From Salticus scenicus (taxonomy: Eukaryota > Arthropoda > Arachnida > Araneae > Salticidae): 64,000 nucleotides of DNA. Where the stretch lies: the NCBI GenBank assembly GCA_963930645.1, contig OZ005652.1, positions 349,270,602-349,334,601 of the forward strand. Direction: 5' to 3'. The position numbers were made by a program, and so were the translations under genes. Below the pieces are notes generated by a model. That model searched no databases. It saw nothing but the letters and a program-made list of their open reading frames with translations, and was not told where the DNA came from. This document shows positions 1 through 9,984 of this stretch, piece by piece (position 1 is the first letter of the stretch; each line of letters begins with the position of its first letter).

Positions 1-153
1 GACCCAGAGTCCTCACTTTGCGAGCGAGAAAACCTCTACCAATCGCAGCGAGAACTTAGGTTATTAATAAATATATTGTATTTTGAGACTTCATTTAAGT
101 TTAATGTCCAGCGAAGCGGGCAAAGCCTGCTAGTATATATATATATATATATA
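1..153 (+). mobile_element. Helitron-like 3' end followed by an AT microsatellite
   Basis: The sequence ends in GCGGGCAAAGCCTGCTAG followed by T and then an (AT)n run. GCGGGC and GCCTGC form a 6-bp stem with one G-T pair around AAA. A hairpin close to a CTAG end with T outside is typical of Helitron 3' ends, although here the stem runs into the CTAG. Similar ends occur in reverse orientation near 37834 and 54967. Only the right part of the element lies in the window and no Rep/helicase coding was seen. Assignment is tentative. Confidence 0.35.
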
Positions 154-180
154 ACTGTTTAGGTAGTCAATTTATTAAAA

Positions 181-213
181 GTGACATAATCAATGTTCAA
201 TTGATTATGTCAC
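181..213. repeat. Perfect 14-bp palindrome with 5-nt loop
   Basis: GTGACATAATCAAT at 181-194 is exactly complementary to 200-213, with GTTCA as loop. It lies 7 bp outside the left target duplication of the large element at 224. It could be a cruciform, or the remnant of a very small foldback element. No function can be assigned. Confidence 0.8.
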
Positions 214-339
214 CTTGGTTATTGGGTCATTCCATGTCAAATCAATGAAGCAAAAAACCTCACCCCCTCAGATTTCTGTGAAATTTGGCTCATTTATTTA
301 TTCTATAGAGAAATGAATCTGTACCAATTAATAAGTCTC

Positions 340-962
340 TACCTCTTTTAGTTTTTGATATACAGGGCTGCAAAAATGCAAATTTTCAAAATTCTTGAAT
401 TACAAATGTGCCCATATGTCCTTCCCTAATTGACTTAGAGGTATAAAGGGTCTAGCAGGATAAGGTAGGGTCAGCGGCCCCAGAAAGATATTTTGAAAAT
501 GATTCGTGTGGTAACATCTGCGAGGTATAAAACTACCATTGACACAAATTCAGCCTCTCATCTCGCTGCGTTCTGGAGATAATGGATCAAATAGACGCTG
601 GAGGGGGTAATTTTTGAAATTGATTTTTATGAAAACTATTACAGCTACATTAATGAAACAAAAACTGTTCGTTAGACAAAATATTAGTCTACATTGTATA
701 TTTTTTGTAGAGTTTTTCTATAGTATTTACTAATAATAAAAAACGAAAATATTTTTTTTCAAGATTTTATTCCTAGTTCACGCCAGAGGTACAATCACAA
801 AAAAAATATATAATGTAGCTTACTATGTCTAGTAATACTACCAAAAAGTGCATAAATGTAAAATGGGTGCAACACTTCCAAAAAAAATTAAAACTTCTTA
901 TGACCGTCTTGGGTACTAATGACTTTACATTTGTCTTTTGATTAAACTTTTTATTACTGTAT
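340..962 (+). repeat. Left arm of long inverted repeat (partner about 3896-4520)
   Basis: Over about 620 bp this arm reads as the reverse complement of 3896-4520 with only scattered differences, such as TACATTAATG against CATTAGTGTA. It contains the stretch GCAAATTTTCAAAATTCTTG, which also recurs at 5300-5340 and 7480-7505. It holds no ORF of its own and is the subterminal part of the transposon. Confidence 0.85.
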
Positions 963-1119
963 TAAAAAACAGTAACATATTTATTAAGAAAGTACAACTT
1001 TGTGAAAGCTCTAAATTACAGTTATTATTCACGTTAAAAAAGAAATATACTGAATATTTAAAAATTAAGTCAGAGAAAATATTATTTATTGTAATACAGA
1101 ATATATTATTAAAGTATAA

Positions 1120-3381
1120 TTAATCTTCATCACTGTCCTCATTAATAACTGCGTGAATCTCTTCTGATGTAAATATATCAGATAAAACTTGTGCTGGACA
1201 TAAAATACGGGAAAGATATCGGGCATAAGACAAATAATAAACAACTACGACCATGTGAGAAGAACATCTTATTGTTCTTAGACCATTAGGACAGTTGCAG
1301 CAATATCGATGTATGCTTTCGATTGTCGTTCCGTTTGGTACATATTCAATATAAACATGATAAGTTTTACGGTTCACATGCCTTGATCTAACTTCCAGTT
1401 TTGATATGCTGGGTGTGGTTTTAACAAACTGTACTGTGAGGTTGCATTCGTCGTCCATTATCTCCGCTAAATAAGACGCAGTCTGTGAGAGTTGGAAGGA
1501 GCCAGTGAAAAACATAGTTAGCTGGTCTTTATTTAACTGAGGGAAATCTAGGATTTCAGACGATTTAAGTTGCTGAAAAGCCGACTTTAGACGATTCCAA
1601 TTCTTTTTAATAACGTCATCACTAAGAGTATTTACAACACTCATTCTGCTCTCCATGTACTCAAGCAGCTCATAATTTTTATCTCCTTCAGAATTTAATC
1701 TTTGGCCATACTTGTTTTGTAGAAATCCAACAATTTTACAAAGCACTTTCAACTTCGGTATAAGTTTGTTATCCAAAGAATAGTGTAGAAGGCGATATTT
1801 TTGAGTTATTGCACCATGAACTGCTTCTACAACCCATCTCAATTTTGTAACTCTTCTTGATTCATTACCCTCTTCCGTTGTTAGTTGCACCCTGTTTCCT
1901 TTTAAAGCAGGCATAAATACTGTATAGCCTTTACTTTGTAGGAAATCAACCGAATCGCGAAAACCACGATCTACAATAAAAATATCTTTTGGTGATAGTA
2001 ATGTCTGTAAACCAGTAGAGTCTTGTAAACAGGCCCTGACTAACGGCAGGGCATACGGTGTAAATGACCTGGGCCTCCCTTCTGGAAGGGGCCCCCCTAC
2101 AGGCATATGCAAAAATTCTGTAACCTAAAGAGCTCTTATGCCACTGCAAGAGGGCTCCCCAGAATAGGCTTGCCCCGGGGCTCCAGGTGGTCTAAGTCGG
2201 GCCCTGCTTTTATAACAAGTTTTAATATTGAAGCATCATTTTGAGTGCCATAGAAAGGTCCTGTAAAGTCTATAATATAACCATTTGTAGTGCAGATGGT
2301 GAAAGGTTTGCAAAGATTAATTTTTTTCTGCCCAGAGGAAGATTTTCTTTGATAAAAATTATTTTGAATTTTTTGATGTCGTACATAAGTATCATCGCAG
2401 TTAATAACAAGTTGATTATCAGATAGATTTAATAACTTCTTGCCTATACTGGAGGTGTTAGAAATAAGATCTTGACGTGCAATAGCACCATAACTAAAAT
2501 ATTTTGGTAAAATATCTCTCAAAACCTTTCATGATCTCGTCAAAAAATTCTGTTACGTATTGTTCATATTGCAAACCCAAAACAACAGCAATGATCTTAT
2601 TTGAATTTCCTGTCCTTAATTTGAAAAGAAAAATGATTAAGGCTTGCGTCACAGTCCGAGTTTTTGTATTTCTCATTGAAGGTAGCAGATGTTTGAGCTC
2701 TATAATGTTTTCCCAAGTAAAGCCTGTCAGGGATTTAAGTTGATTTTCTGATAATCCATTTTCTATTCGATCGAACAATTTTAGATTAGACGTTTGTGAA
2801 AGTACATTTATAAAAGTAACTAATTCTGATATTTTAATTTTACTTGTATTAGAAATGATGCATAAGCGGGACAAGTCATCTTCATAAATTATATCACCAA
2901 TCATATGTTCATTGCAGCAACGATCACCATTGGGTATAAAAATCATTTTTCTTGAGAAAATGTCACATTGTGTTTCAAGAGATATTACTCGTAGATATAC
3001 TTCTACTCGACATATTATACAGAACCGATGTGTTGATACTACTTGTGGAAAAGGCATTTCAATATAATCATCCTCTTCAGGACTAGTTATGTGACACACA
3101 AAATCATCATCGTTTGTATCTACAGGTTCAACTATCGTAGAATCACTGTCAGTCTCGGAATCACTCACGGTAGGCTTTGAAGTTGAGGCTACCATTTTAT
3201 AAAAACTTAGACTACATTTGTTGCATATTACGTCACTTACCGAGATATTCTTATTGAAACAATCACTGTATGTTGTAGCTTCATTTTCAGTTTTGATAAC
3301 TTTTCTATTCTTGTTATCTTTACGCAAAAATCTACGACAGTTTTTATATTTACCAGACATAATTTGTGTACAATTACTCAC
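1120..3381 (-). pseudogene. Broken DDE transposase with SWIM-type zinc finger
   Basis: Three overlapping minus-strand frames (2494-3381, 2136-2522, 1120-2112) together resemble one invertebrate DDE_Tnp_4-type transposase. The N-terminal piece (295 codons) has Cys motifs (CNKCSLSF, CIICRVEVY) and acidic stretches. The middle piece carries the probable first catalytic Asp (NCDDTYVRHQK) and GPFYGTQNDASIL. The last piece carries DIFIVDRGFRD, with the second Asp, and KLRWVVEAVHG, with the probable Glu. It is followed by a SWIM-like finger CxC...CxH (YCCNCPNG...CSSH) and an acidic end. The break between the middle and last pieces is a GC-rich insertion at 2068-2206. The gene is inactive as it stands. 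Family assignment is by motif recognition only. Confidence 0.75.
2068..2206. mobile_element. GC-rich 139-bp insertion in the transposase, hAT-MITE-like
   Basis: This block (GGGCCTCCC, GGGGCCCCCC, GCCCCGGGGC) is far more GC-rich than its surroundings. Read on the minus strand it starts CAGGGCCCGACTTAG, like many hAT MITE ends. It interrupts the transposase between the ASILKLVI segment and the ACLQDSTGLQ segment and shifts the frame, since 139 is not a multiple of three. I could not find a convincing target duplication. Confidence 0.45.
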
Positions 3382-3895
3382 TAAAACACAATAAAATAGT
3401 TTTCTATAGAAAAATTAAAAGTTGAAATACTCTGAAACAATACGCAGATTTATTATATTAGATTGTTTAAGTTGAGCTAATGTACTGGTGGGGGTAGAAG
3501 AATAATAGGTATATTGCAGCTACGTTCCTTAAAACTACCAAGCAATGACGCGTCCAAAATGTTGGATGTGTGCCAGCTTGTGATTTGGAAAACATCCAAT
3601 AATTCATGCTCTGTTATTATTCGTTTTCTCTGACACAGATGACTGTCACCCCTATTTTAACAGTGAACTCGTTGAATTAGCGCTTGCGAAGAGGCTTCCA
3701 TAGGTTGAGGAATAAACAAAATTATACAAATTATGCACATGCAACTAGCTGGAAAGTGACAAGTTGTGTTCTGTTCTTTAAAAACGTAGTTCCACAAACA
3801 ATTTTGAACTCTTTATGTCAAACTCAACGTCTTATTTATATTTTTAATTACTAACTAATATATTTTTTAGTAATAAACATGTTACTACTTCTTAA

Positions 3896-4520
3896 TACAG
3901 TACTAAAAATTTCAATCAAAAGACAAATGTAAAGTCATTAGTACCCAAGATGGTCATAAGAATTTATTTTTTTTTTTGGAAGTGTTGCACCCATTTTATA
4001 TTTATGCACTTTTTGGTAGTATTACTAGACATAGTAAGCTACATTATATATTTTTTCTGTGATTGTACCTCTGCGTGAACTAGGAATAAAATCTTGAAAA
4101 AAATTATTTTCGTTTTTTATTAATAGTAAATACTATAGAAAAACTCTACAAAAAATATACAATATAGACTAATATTTTGTCTAACGAACAGTTTTTGTTT
4201 CATTAGTGTAGCTGTAATAGTTTTCATAAAAATCAATTTCAAAAATTACCCCCTCCAGCGTCTATTTGATCCATTATCTCCAGAACGCAGCGAGATGAGA
4301 GGCTGAATTTGTGTCAATAGTAGTTTTATACCTCGCAGATGTTACCACACGAATCATTTTCAAAATATCTTTCTGGGGCCGCTGACCCTACCTTATCCTG
4401 CTAGACCCTTTATACCTCTAAGTCAATTAGGGAAGTACATATGGGCACATTTGTAATTCAAGAATTTTGAAAATTTGCATTTTTGCAGCCCTGTATATCA
4501 AAAACTAAAAGAGGTAGAGA
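3896..4520 (-). repeat. Right arm of long inverted repeat, truncated outside and partly duplicated
   Basis: Reverse complement of 340-962. At about 4510 (GAGGTAGAGAC) it breaks, and the segment starting AGTTTTTGTTTCATTAG at about 4190 repeats as 4522-4915. The duplicate carries a hAT-like MITE at 4710-4879. Between 3382 and 3895 I see no coding, only AT-rich spacer with GACGCGTCC-type local GC at about 3550. Confidence 0.8.
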
Positions 4521-4709
4521 CAGTTTTTGTTTCATTAGTGTAGCTGTAATAGTTTTCACAAAAATCAATTTCAAAAATTACCCCCTCCAGCGTCTATTTG
4601 ATCCATTATCCCCAGAACGCAGCGAGATGAGAGGCTGAATTTGTGTCAATGGTAGTTTTATACCCCGCAGATATTACCACACGAGTTATTTTCAAAATAC
4701 CTTTCTGGG

Positions 4710-4879
4710 CAGTGTTGCCAGATTTGGGGACTTTTTTATTCAACCCCCGCCGCTAAATTTTAATTGTAACGGTTGCCTAAGCACATCGAAATATAAACGT
4801 CTATTATGTATAGCAAATATCACTTCTCAACATTATTGGTGAGAGTTGAATAAAAAAGTCCCCAAATCTGGCAACACTG
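4710..4879. mobile_element. 170-bp hAT-like MITE with 34-bp terminal inverted repeats
   Basis: It starts CAGTGTTGCCAGATTTGG and ends with the exact inverse. The two arms match over about 34 bp. Flanks TTTCTGGG (4702-4709) and TGTCTGGG (4880-4887) form an 8-bp duplication with one difference. The uninterrupted paralogue of the site (TTTCTGGGGCCGCTGACC, about 4371-4388) shows the state before insertion, so the boundaries are well supported. Confidence 0.85.
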
Positions 4880-5174
4880 TGTCTGGGGCCGCTGACCCTA
4901 TCTTATCCTGCTAGACCCTTTGGTATCATTAGAAAGCTTATAATACAGGCTTTCAAAGGATATATTGCATGCACACATTTTTAAAAATTTTCATTTCAAG
5001 GTCAAACCTTTTGACCTTTGACCTTCAATAACTCAAAAAGTGCATTTTTTATTTTCTTTTAAAAAATATATGTTGTTCCTGCATTTATTATCTATAATTA
5101 CTGTGATTTTCAGAATGGGATGCTGAGTTATAAATTAAAATGTAACATCTATCAGTGTATTCATACTAACATCA

Positions 5175-7163
5175 GGGTCATTCCAAGTCAAATCAACAAA
5201 AAAAGGTAACATTCTTAACCTGATCCTCTTAATTTTTTTTTTAATTATTGGGCTCAGATATTAGGTTTATATAGAAATTAATTAATACTGAATAAAAAGT
5301 CTGCATCAAAAATGCAAATTTTCAAAATTCTTGAATTACAAATGTGCCCTTATGTTTTTCCCTAATTGACTTAGAGGTATAAATTTGGTATCATTAGAAA
5401 GCTTATAATACAGGCTTTCAAATAATATATCACGTGCTCATATTTTTCAAATTTTTCATTTCAAGGTCAAACATTTTGACCTTTGACCTTCAATAACTCA
5501 AAAAGCACATTTTTTTAAACTGAAAAAAAAAATATATATCTCTTGATAATTTGTTTTATGTGTGCTGAAAATTTCAGAATGGGATCATAGTGAAATAAAA
5601 TAATGAACTTTCTACTCACTTCATACATTTTTTTTCTTTTCTTCTGAAGATAGTTACAGTTAAGGGTACAATATTTTTTACAACTTCTGCTTAGCATTGT
5701 CCATTTCTTGCTTTGACAGGTTATAAACTCTTCCAGTTGGATTTATTCTGCGGTCAACTTTTGAAATTACATCCCTTACAGGTAAATTCAGTACATCCTC
5801 AATGGCTGGATAGTAGAAAGAAGGTGAAGGTCCGTGTGGATGTAAGAACTGTATCTTCAGTGTTTGATTTTCCTCATTAGAGTCTAAAACACAACCTAAC
5901 CACCATTGTCCATCCTATCTGCATATCAAGAACCCAACCATTCAAGATTATCCCCAAAAGCTGTTACGCTTTCTATTCTTGAGTTCTTAGAAAATGAAAA
6001 TGTTTTGACTTGCACATGATTTTTGTTCAGTGGAACAAACGAGTGGGGTTTCTGAGTACCTGGTATTCTTCTTGCTGTCATTATCCTTTGTTTCAAAGTC
6101 TTTTCTTCTTCTTTATGTTGTTCAGTTGTACTGTACTGAAAATGCATGGACTCAATATGCTCTTTAAATGCAGGGGTAGTGACTCATGTCAGTTTAGTGA
6201 CCACATGGCCCCACATAAAAGAAAATCACATGGCCCTACATAATTAAACTGTTTGAGAAACTGCATAGTTAAAAGATACAACATATAGTCCTACAATGAT
6301 CATGTAGCATGATTTAAAAATGTGAAAAGGAATATATTAAGATAAATGAAAATAAAAGTGAAAATGAGAAAACTGCTATGCAATTTATTTCTCATAGCAA
6401 AATTAGATTTTAGTAGTAGAAATCTTTTTGTTAAAAAGTACCCCATGCTATTTTTTTTTTTTTTTTTAAATATATGAAAAAAAAAATGTCTACTTTTAAA
6501 TTCATGTAAAATAAAATTAGATGATTAGAATAGAGATATTAATTGCAGTATTTTATTACTAAATATTATGTTGTAATATGATTGCAGTGAAAATTTTCTC
6601 TCTCTCTCTCTTTTTTTTTTTTTTTTTTTTTTAAGATAAGTTTTTTTTCTTTAAAAAAATCTAATACTGTATTATAAAGGTGAGACACAAATTGACATTT
6701 TAATTTAATTCAGAATCCCATAGAAATCCCAAATTAATATGCACAGATATTTTACAATATATTTATGTAAGAATACTATACTTTTTTTTTTTTTTAAGAA
6801 ACACACTTTTTGAAATATAGGTCAAAGTCTTTGACCTTGAAATTAAAAATCCAAGAAATATATGTATGTCATATATCAAATGAAAGGCCTATTCAAGCAC
6901 TTTCTAACAACAGCAAAAATAAGGTTCTGTGACAATTAGGGAACAAGTTATAACTTACGCAATATGCATAATGCAAAAACTAACATATTTTGCCCATTTT
7001 TGAAGTTTATTATCACAGAAACCAAAATAGATGCAGACTTTTTATTCAGTATTAATTAATTTCTATATAAACCTAATATCTGAGCCCAATAAAAAAATAA
7101 ATAAATAAGAGGATCAGGTTAAGAATGTTACTTTTTTTTCATTGATTTGACTTGGAATGACCC
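5175..7163 (-). mobile_element. Inner element with GGGTCATTCCAAG inverted ends
   Basis: It starts GGGTCATTCCAAGTCAAATC and ends with the inverse at 7163. The inverted homology extends outward past these ends (4921-5174 against 7164-7437), so flanks match only as inverted copies and no direct target duplication can be defined. Within the arms a second pair (about 5390-5520 against about 6790-6900) repeats the AAGGTCAAA...TTTGACCTT motif. The centre carries a broken gene on the minus strand (5678-6147). The remainder (6250-6790) is AT-rich with long T-runs and no visible coding. Confidence 0.7.
5678..6147 (-). pseudogene. C-terminal remnant of an unnamed transposon-associated protein
   Basis: The 73-codon frame 5926-6147 contains IPGTQKPHSFVP. 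A second frame, from about 5913 down to the stop at 5678-5680, reads WWLGCVLDSNEENQ, then FLHPHGPSPSFYYP, and ends RVYNLSKQEMDNAKQKL. From memory, the order IPGTxxxHxFVP, (D)xxWWLGCVL, FLHPHGP, then a terminal YxLS helix matches a recurring invertebrate uncharacterised protein linked with repeats. A TAG lies where a residue before DGQWWLG is expected, and a frameshift separates the two halves, so it is a pseudogene. No function is assigned. Confidence 0.6.
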
Positions 7164-7740
7164 TGATGTTAGTATGAATACACTGATAGATGTTACATTT
7201 TAATTTATAACTCAGCATCCCATGGCAATCCCATTCTGAAAATCACAGTAATTATAGATAATAAATGCAGGAACAACATATATTTTTTAAAAGAAAAAAA
7301 AAAAAATGCACTTTTTGAGTTATTGAAGGTCAAAGGACAAAAAGTTTGACCTTGAAATGAAAATTTTTAAAAATGTGTGCATGCGATATATCCTTTGAAA
7401 GCCTGTATTATAAGCTTTCTAATGACACCAAATTTATACTTCTAAGTCAATTAGGGAAGGACATATGGGCACATTTGTAATTCAAGAATTTTGAAAATTT
7501 GCATTTTTGCAGCCCTGTATATCAAAAACTAAAAGAGGTAGGGACTTATTAATTGGTACAGATTCATTTCTCTATTGAACAAATAAATGAGCCCAATTTC
7601 ATAGAAATCTGAGGGGGTCAGGTCAAAAATGCTATTTTTTTTTGTTGATTTGACATGGAATGACCCTATTCAACCTTGTCAATAAATTGTATAAAAAAAG
7701 AAAAAAAAAAACTCAATAATATCCCAAACTATCAAAAAAC

Positions 7741-8330
7741 CTCCCCAAATTTTACTCATTCCATACCATATGATCAAGGAATTTCAACTAAAGTTAAAAA
7801 TATAACCAAAAAACATAATATAAATATACCTATAAAACCAAATCCTAATATCTAACAGTTAATTCGAAACGATAAAGACACAACCCCCGCCCCCTCTTGA
7901 AACAGCCGGAATTTACCAAATCCCTTTTAAATATACAGATGAAAAAAGAGGAAATTATATTGGAGTAACCAAAAGAAAAATATCAACTAGAATCAAAGAG
8001 CATCAAAACGACATCAAATATGGTAAAATAACTACAGCCCTCACCAAGGTTAATAAAGAAAACAACATAGATATTATTTTTAACGAAACGAGAAAAATAG
8101 CAAATTATAACAATCCTGATTACGCCTTTTACCGTGAAACAATAGAAATAGTTAAAGACAAATTAGCGTGTAACGGGCACGAGTTGCGCGCCTATTTGGA
8201 TCGAGTGTGGCGCCACATCATGGAAAACAAGACCAGGAAAAAGAAGCAAGATGAAAAATCAGTTTCAACAACAGAGACAGACCATGTAGCTACTGAAGAA
8301 GGGGCGGATTTCGCCCTGAAAGATCTTTAG
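7741..8330 (+). pseudogene. Penelope-like element: end of reverse transcriptase and GIY-YIG endonuclease
   Basis: An ATG-less open frame (7863-8330, stop TAG) encodes a GIY-YIG nuclease domain. It shows GIYQIPFKYTDE, then NYIGVTKRKISTRIKEH (YIG plus the Arg helix), then YAFYRETIEI with the conserved Glu. Upstream (7741-7862), fragments such as IPYHMIKEF and KNITKKHNINIPIKPNPN look like the RT-to-nuclease linker of Penelope-like elements but need a frameshift to join. The basic tail NKTRKKKQDEK and an acidic end follow. It is 5'-truncated, as is usual for such elements, and lies just outside the 224-7666 transposon. Confidence 0.85.
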
Positions 8331-9180
8331 CATCGTAACAGAGCATTATAAAAGGTATTTTTTAAGTAATTGAATTGATAAAACCCTCTAACATCTTTCG
8401 TTTTTTTAAAAGAACTTAAATTCTGTTTATTCTATCTCTCATAACGTTTTGAATTTACATGATATTTGTTTGGGGTTTTCATATAAGTTGTTCAATATCT
8501 TTGGCTATTAAATAACGCAAATGAAATTTTTATAAAGCTTGTGCATGTGTAGCTAAAAATTATTTAGTAAAAATGTTCATATTTGGTAAGATATTTAATA
8601 TTTTTTCATTTTGATTGCTATATGCTGTGTCTAATGTAGTATGCCATATTTCTTGATAATGGCTTTGCACTGGGTTTAATACCCTACGTGTTATAATTAA
8701 AAAAGTGGAAATTGTGTTTGCAATTTTTTAAAGAAACTGTTATATCTCCATGAATACATGTGATAGCCTCATGAAATTTTATATAGATAATGAGAAAAGT
8801 CCTCATAATCACATGCTACAGCTAAAATGCATTTAAAGCATTACATTTTACAATGTGATCTTAAACATTTTGATTTTTGTTTAATGTTTTACTGGTCCCC
8901 TTTTCTTTTCATGACATAACTTTTACTGAAAAATAGGAGGTATAACATGTTCTTTACACTACCAAAGTTTCAAGATGATTCCTAAAGAACTATTCAAAAT
9001 ATTTAATAAAATGTAAAAAAGCAAAAGTGCTCACATTATTTTGTCACTCATCTGTAGATTCCATCCTGTCTTCCATTTCTGTGTGTATACATTCTTAAAT
9101 ATTTATTATTTTAAAATTTTAATATTATAAAATTTGTAAAAATAATTTTAAAAAAATAACATTGGTTGTTTATTTTTCAG
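8331..9180. other. AT-rich intron sequence without recognised features
   Basis: No ORF, inverted repeat or tandem array was recognised. It ends in a good 3' splice site (TATTTTTCAG) for the exon at 9181. The upstream Mkk4 exon that should join it was not found here. Confidence 0.6.
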
Positions 9181-9268
9181 AACGGAGCCATCTTAAACTT
9201 TCTTTTAGTTCTTGCAGTCGAAAAAATACTTCTTTGTCAAATTTCTCCACTTGTCATCTTCCTCCCAT
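9181..9268 (+). CDS. Mkk4: Mkk4 (MAP2K4) exon with the N-terminal MAPK-docking segment
   Basis: Mkk4 is the dual-specificity kinase that phosphorylates JNK (and p38) on TxY in stress signalling. This 88-nt exon lies between TTTTTCAG and GTGAGT. It contributes 2 nt, 28 codons and 2 nt: RSHLKLSFSSCSRKNT at the start, CHLPP at the end. Its trailing AT joins the leading T of the exon at 32330 to give Ile and the conserved IER...THSI. RSHLKLSF aligns with KRKALKLNF, the JNK/p38 docking site of human MKK4, and keeps the Leu-x-Leu. A second frame of this exon is also open but does not join in phase. The exon rests on motif, splice sites and phase, so it is somewhat less certain than the later ones. 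Confidence 0.8.
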
Positions 9269-9660
9269 GTGAGTTATTTTAATCTTTTACAGTTATTTTC
9301 AAAAATATAAACTGTGATTAATTGTATCATGCTTATTTAAAAAACCCTTTGTACAATAAACCCCCTCAATGAAATAGGCATAGTTCTGTTTATTAACAAA
9401 TTGTTTTTTAAAGAGGTAGGTAATACAGTCCTGTGTATATTGTATATTTTTGCCATTGTGGTTGAGGTTGGTCTTTGAGTATGAGATCACATTTCATATA
9501 CAATGGCAAAATTCCACTCCATCTGTGTCCGTAAACAATCTTTAATTTCTCTTTTGAAACACTTATAGGGCTGAAGCAATCCCAAAAGACATAACATTAA
9601 ATTTATAATGCTTTCATAGTGTATTAAAAGTACACAAATATGAGCTTTCATTGTCTAAAG
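9269..9660. other. Start of 23-kb intron, no features recognised
   Basis: Begins with the donor GTGAGT. No coding or repeat structure was recognised up to the MITE at 9661. The 63-codon minus-strand ORF at 9299-9490 resembles nothing known and is treated as chance. Confidence 0.55.
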
Positions 9661-9976
9661 CAGGGGTAATCAACCTTTTTATTCCTACTGCCCACTTTTG
9701 TATGTCTGTTAGTAGTAAGACTTTCTAACCGCCCACTAGTTCCATAAGAACTGGTGATTTATAAAGTAGGGAAGTATTTTTATAAAATTCATAAAACATA
9801 GTTATAGCTAGTTAACACATATAATAACAAAGCATTTTTCTATTTTTAATGTTCTTAAAAAGTTAATTAAATTTTTAAAAAGGAAGGGGCTTTAGTATTA
9901 GACAAAATCCTACCACTTACCACAACAGCTGGAACACCCACTAGTGGGTGATAGGGACCAAGTTGACTACCCACTG
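9661..9976. mobile_element. 316-bp hAT-like MITE
   Basis: It starts CAGGGGTAATCAACC and ends GACTACCCACTG. Imperfect inverted ends carry the words GGGTAGTCAAC / GGGGTAATCAAC. Flanks GTCTAAAG (9653-9660) and ATCTAAAG (9977-9984) form an 8-bp duplication with one difference, as expected for hAT elements. No coding. Confidence 0.8.
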
Positions 9977-9984
9977 ATCTAAAG

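Larger units (their letters stand above)
224..7666 (-). mobile_element. Composite inverted-repeat DNA transposon with 4-bp TATT target duplication
   Basis: The left end (GGGTCATTCCATGTCAAATC at 224) is repeated in inverted form ending at 7666, and the outer terminal repeat is about 210 bp. TATT flanks both ends (220-223 and 7667-7670), which suggests a 4-bp target duplication. A second, longer inverted pair lies inside: 340-962 against about 3896-4520. It brackets a broken DDE transposase on the minus strand (1120-3381). The right arm stops abruptly at 4520, where part of it is duplicated. The missing outer part reappears at about 7437-7666 beyond an inner element. I infer one transposon enlarged by insertion or duplication of related elements. 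The 4-bp duplication would suit the Sola group, but Harbinger/ISL2EU-like relatives are not excluded. Confidence 0.75.

Noticed and set aside
9181..9268. Second open frame of the exon (NGAILNFLLVLAVEKILLCQ...), which would be a membrane segment
   Set aside because: It does not join the next Mkk4 exon in phase, whereas the RSHLKLSF frame does and aligns with MKK4.
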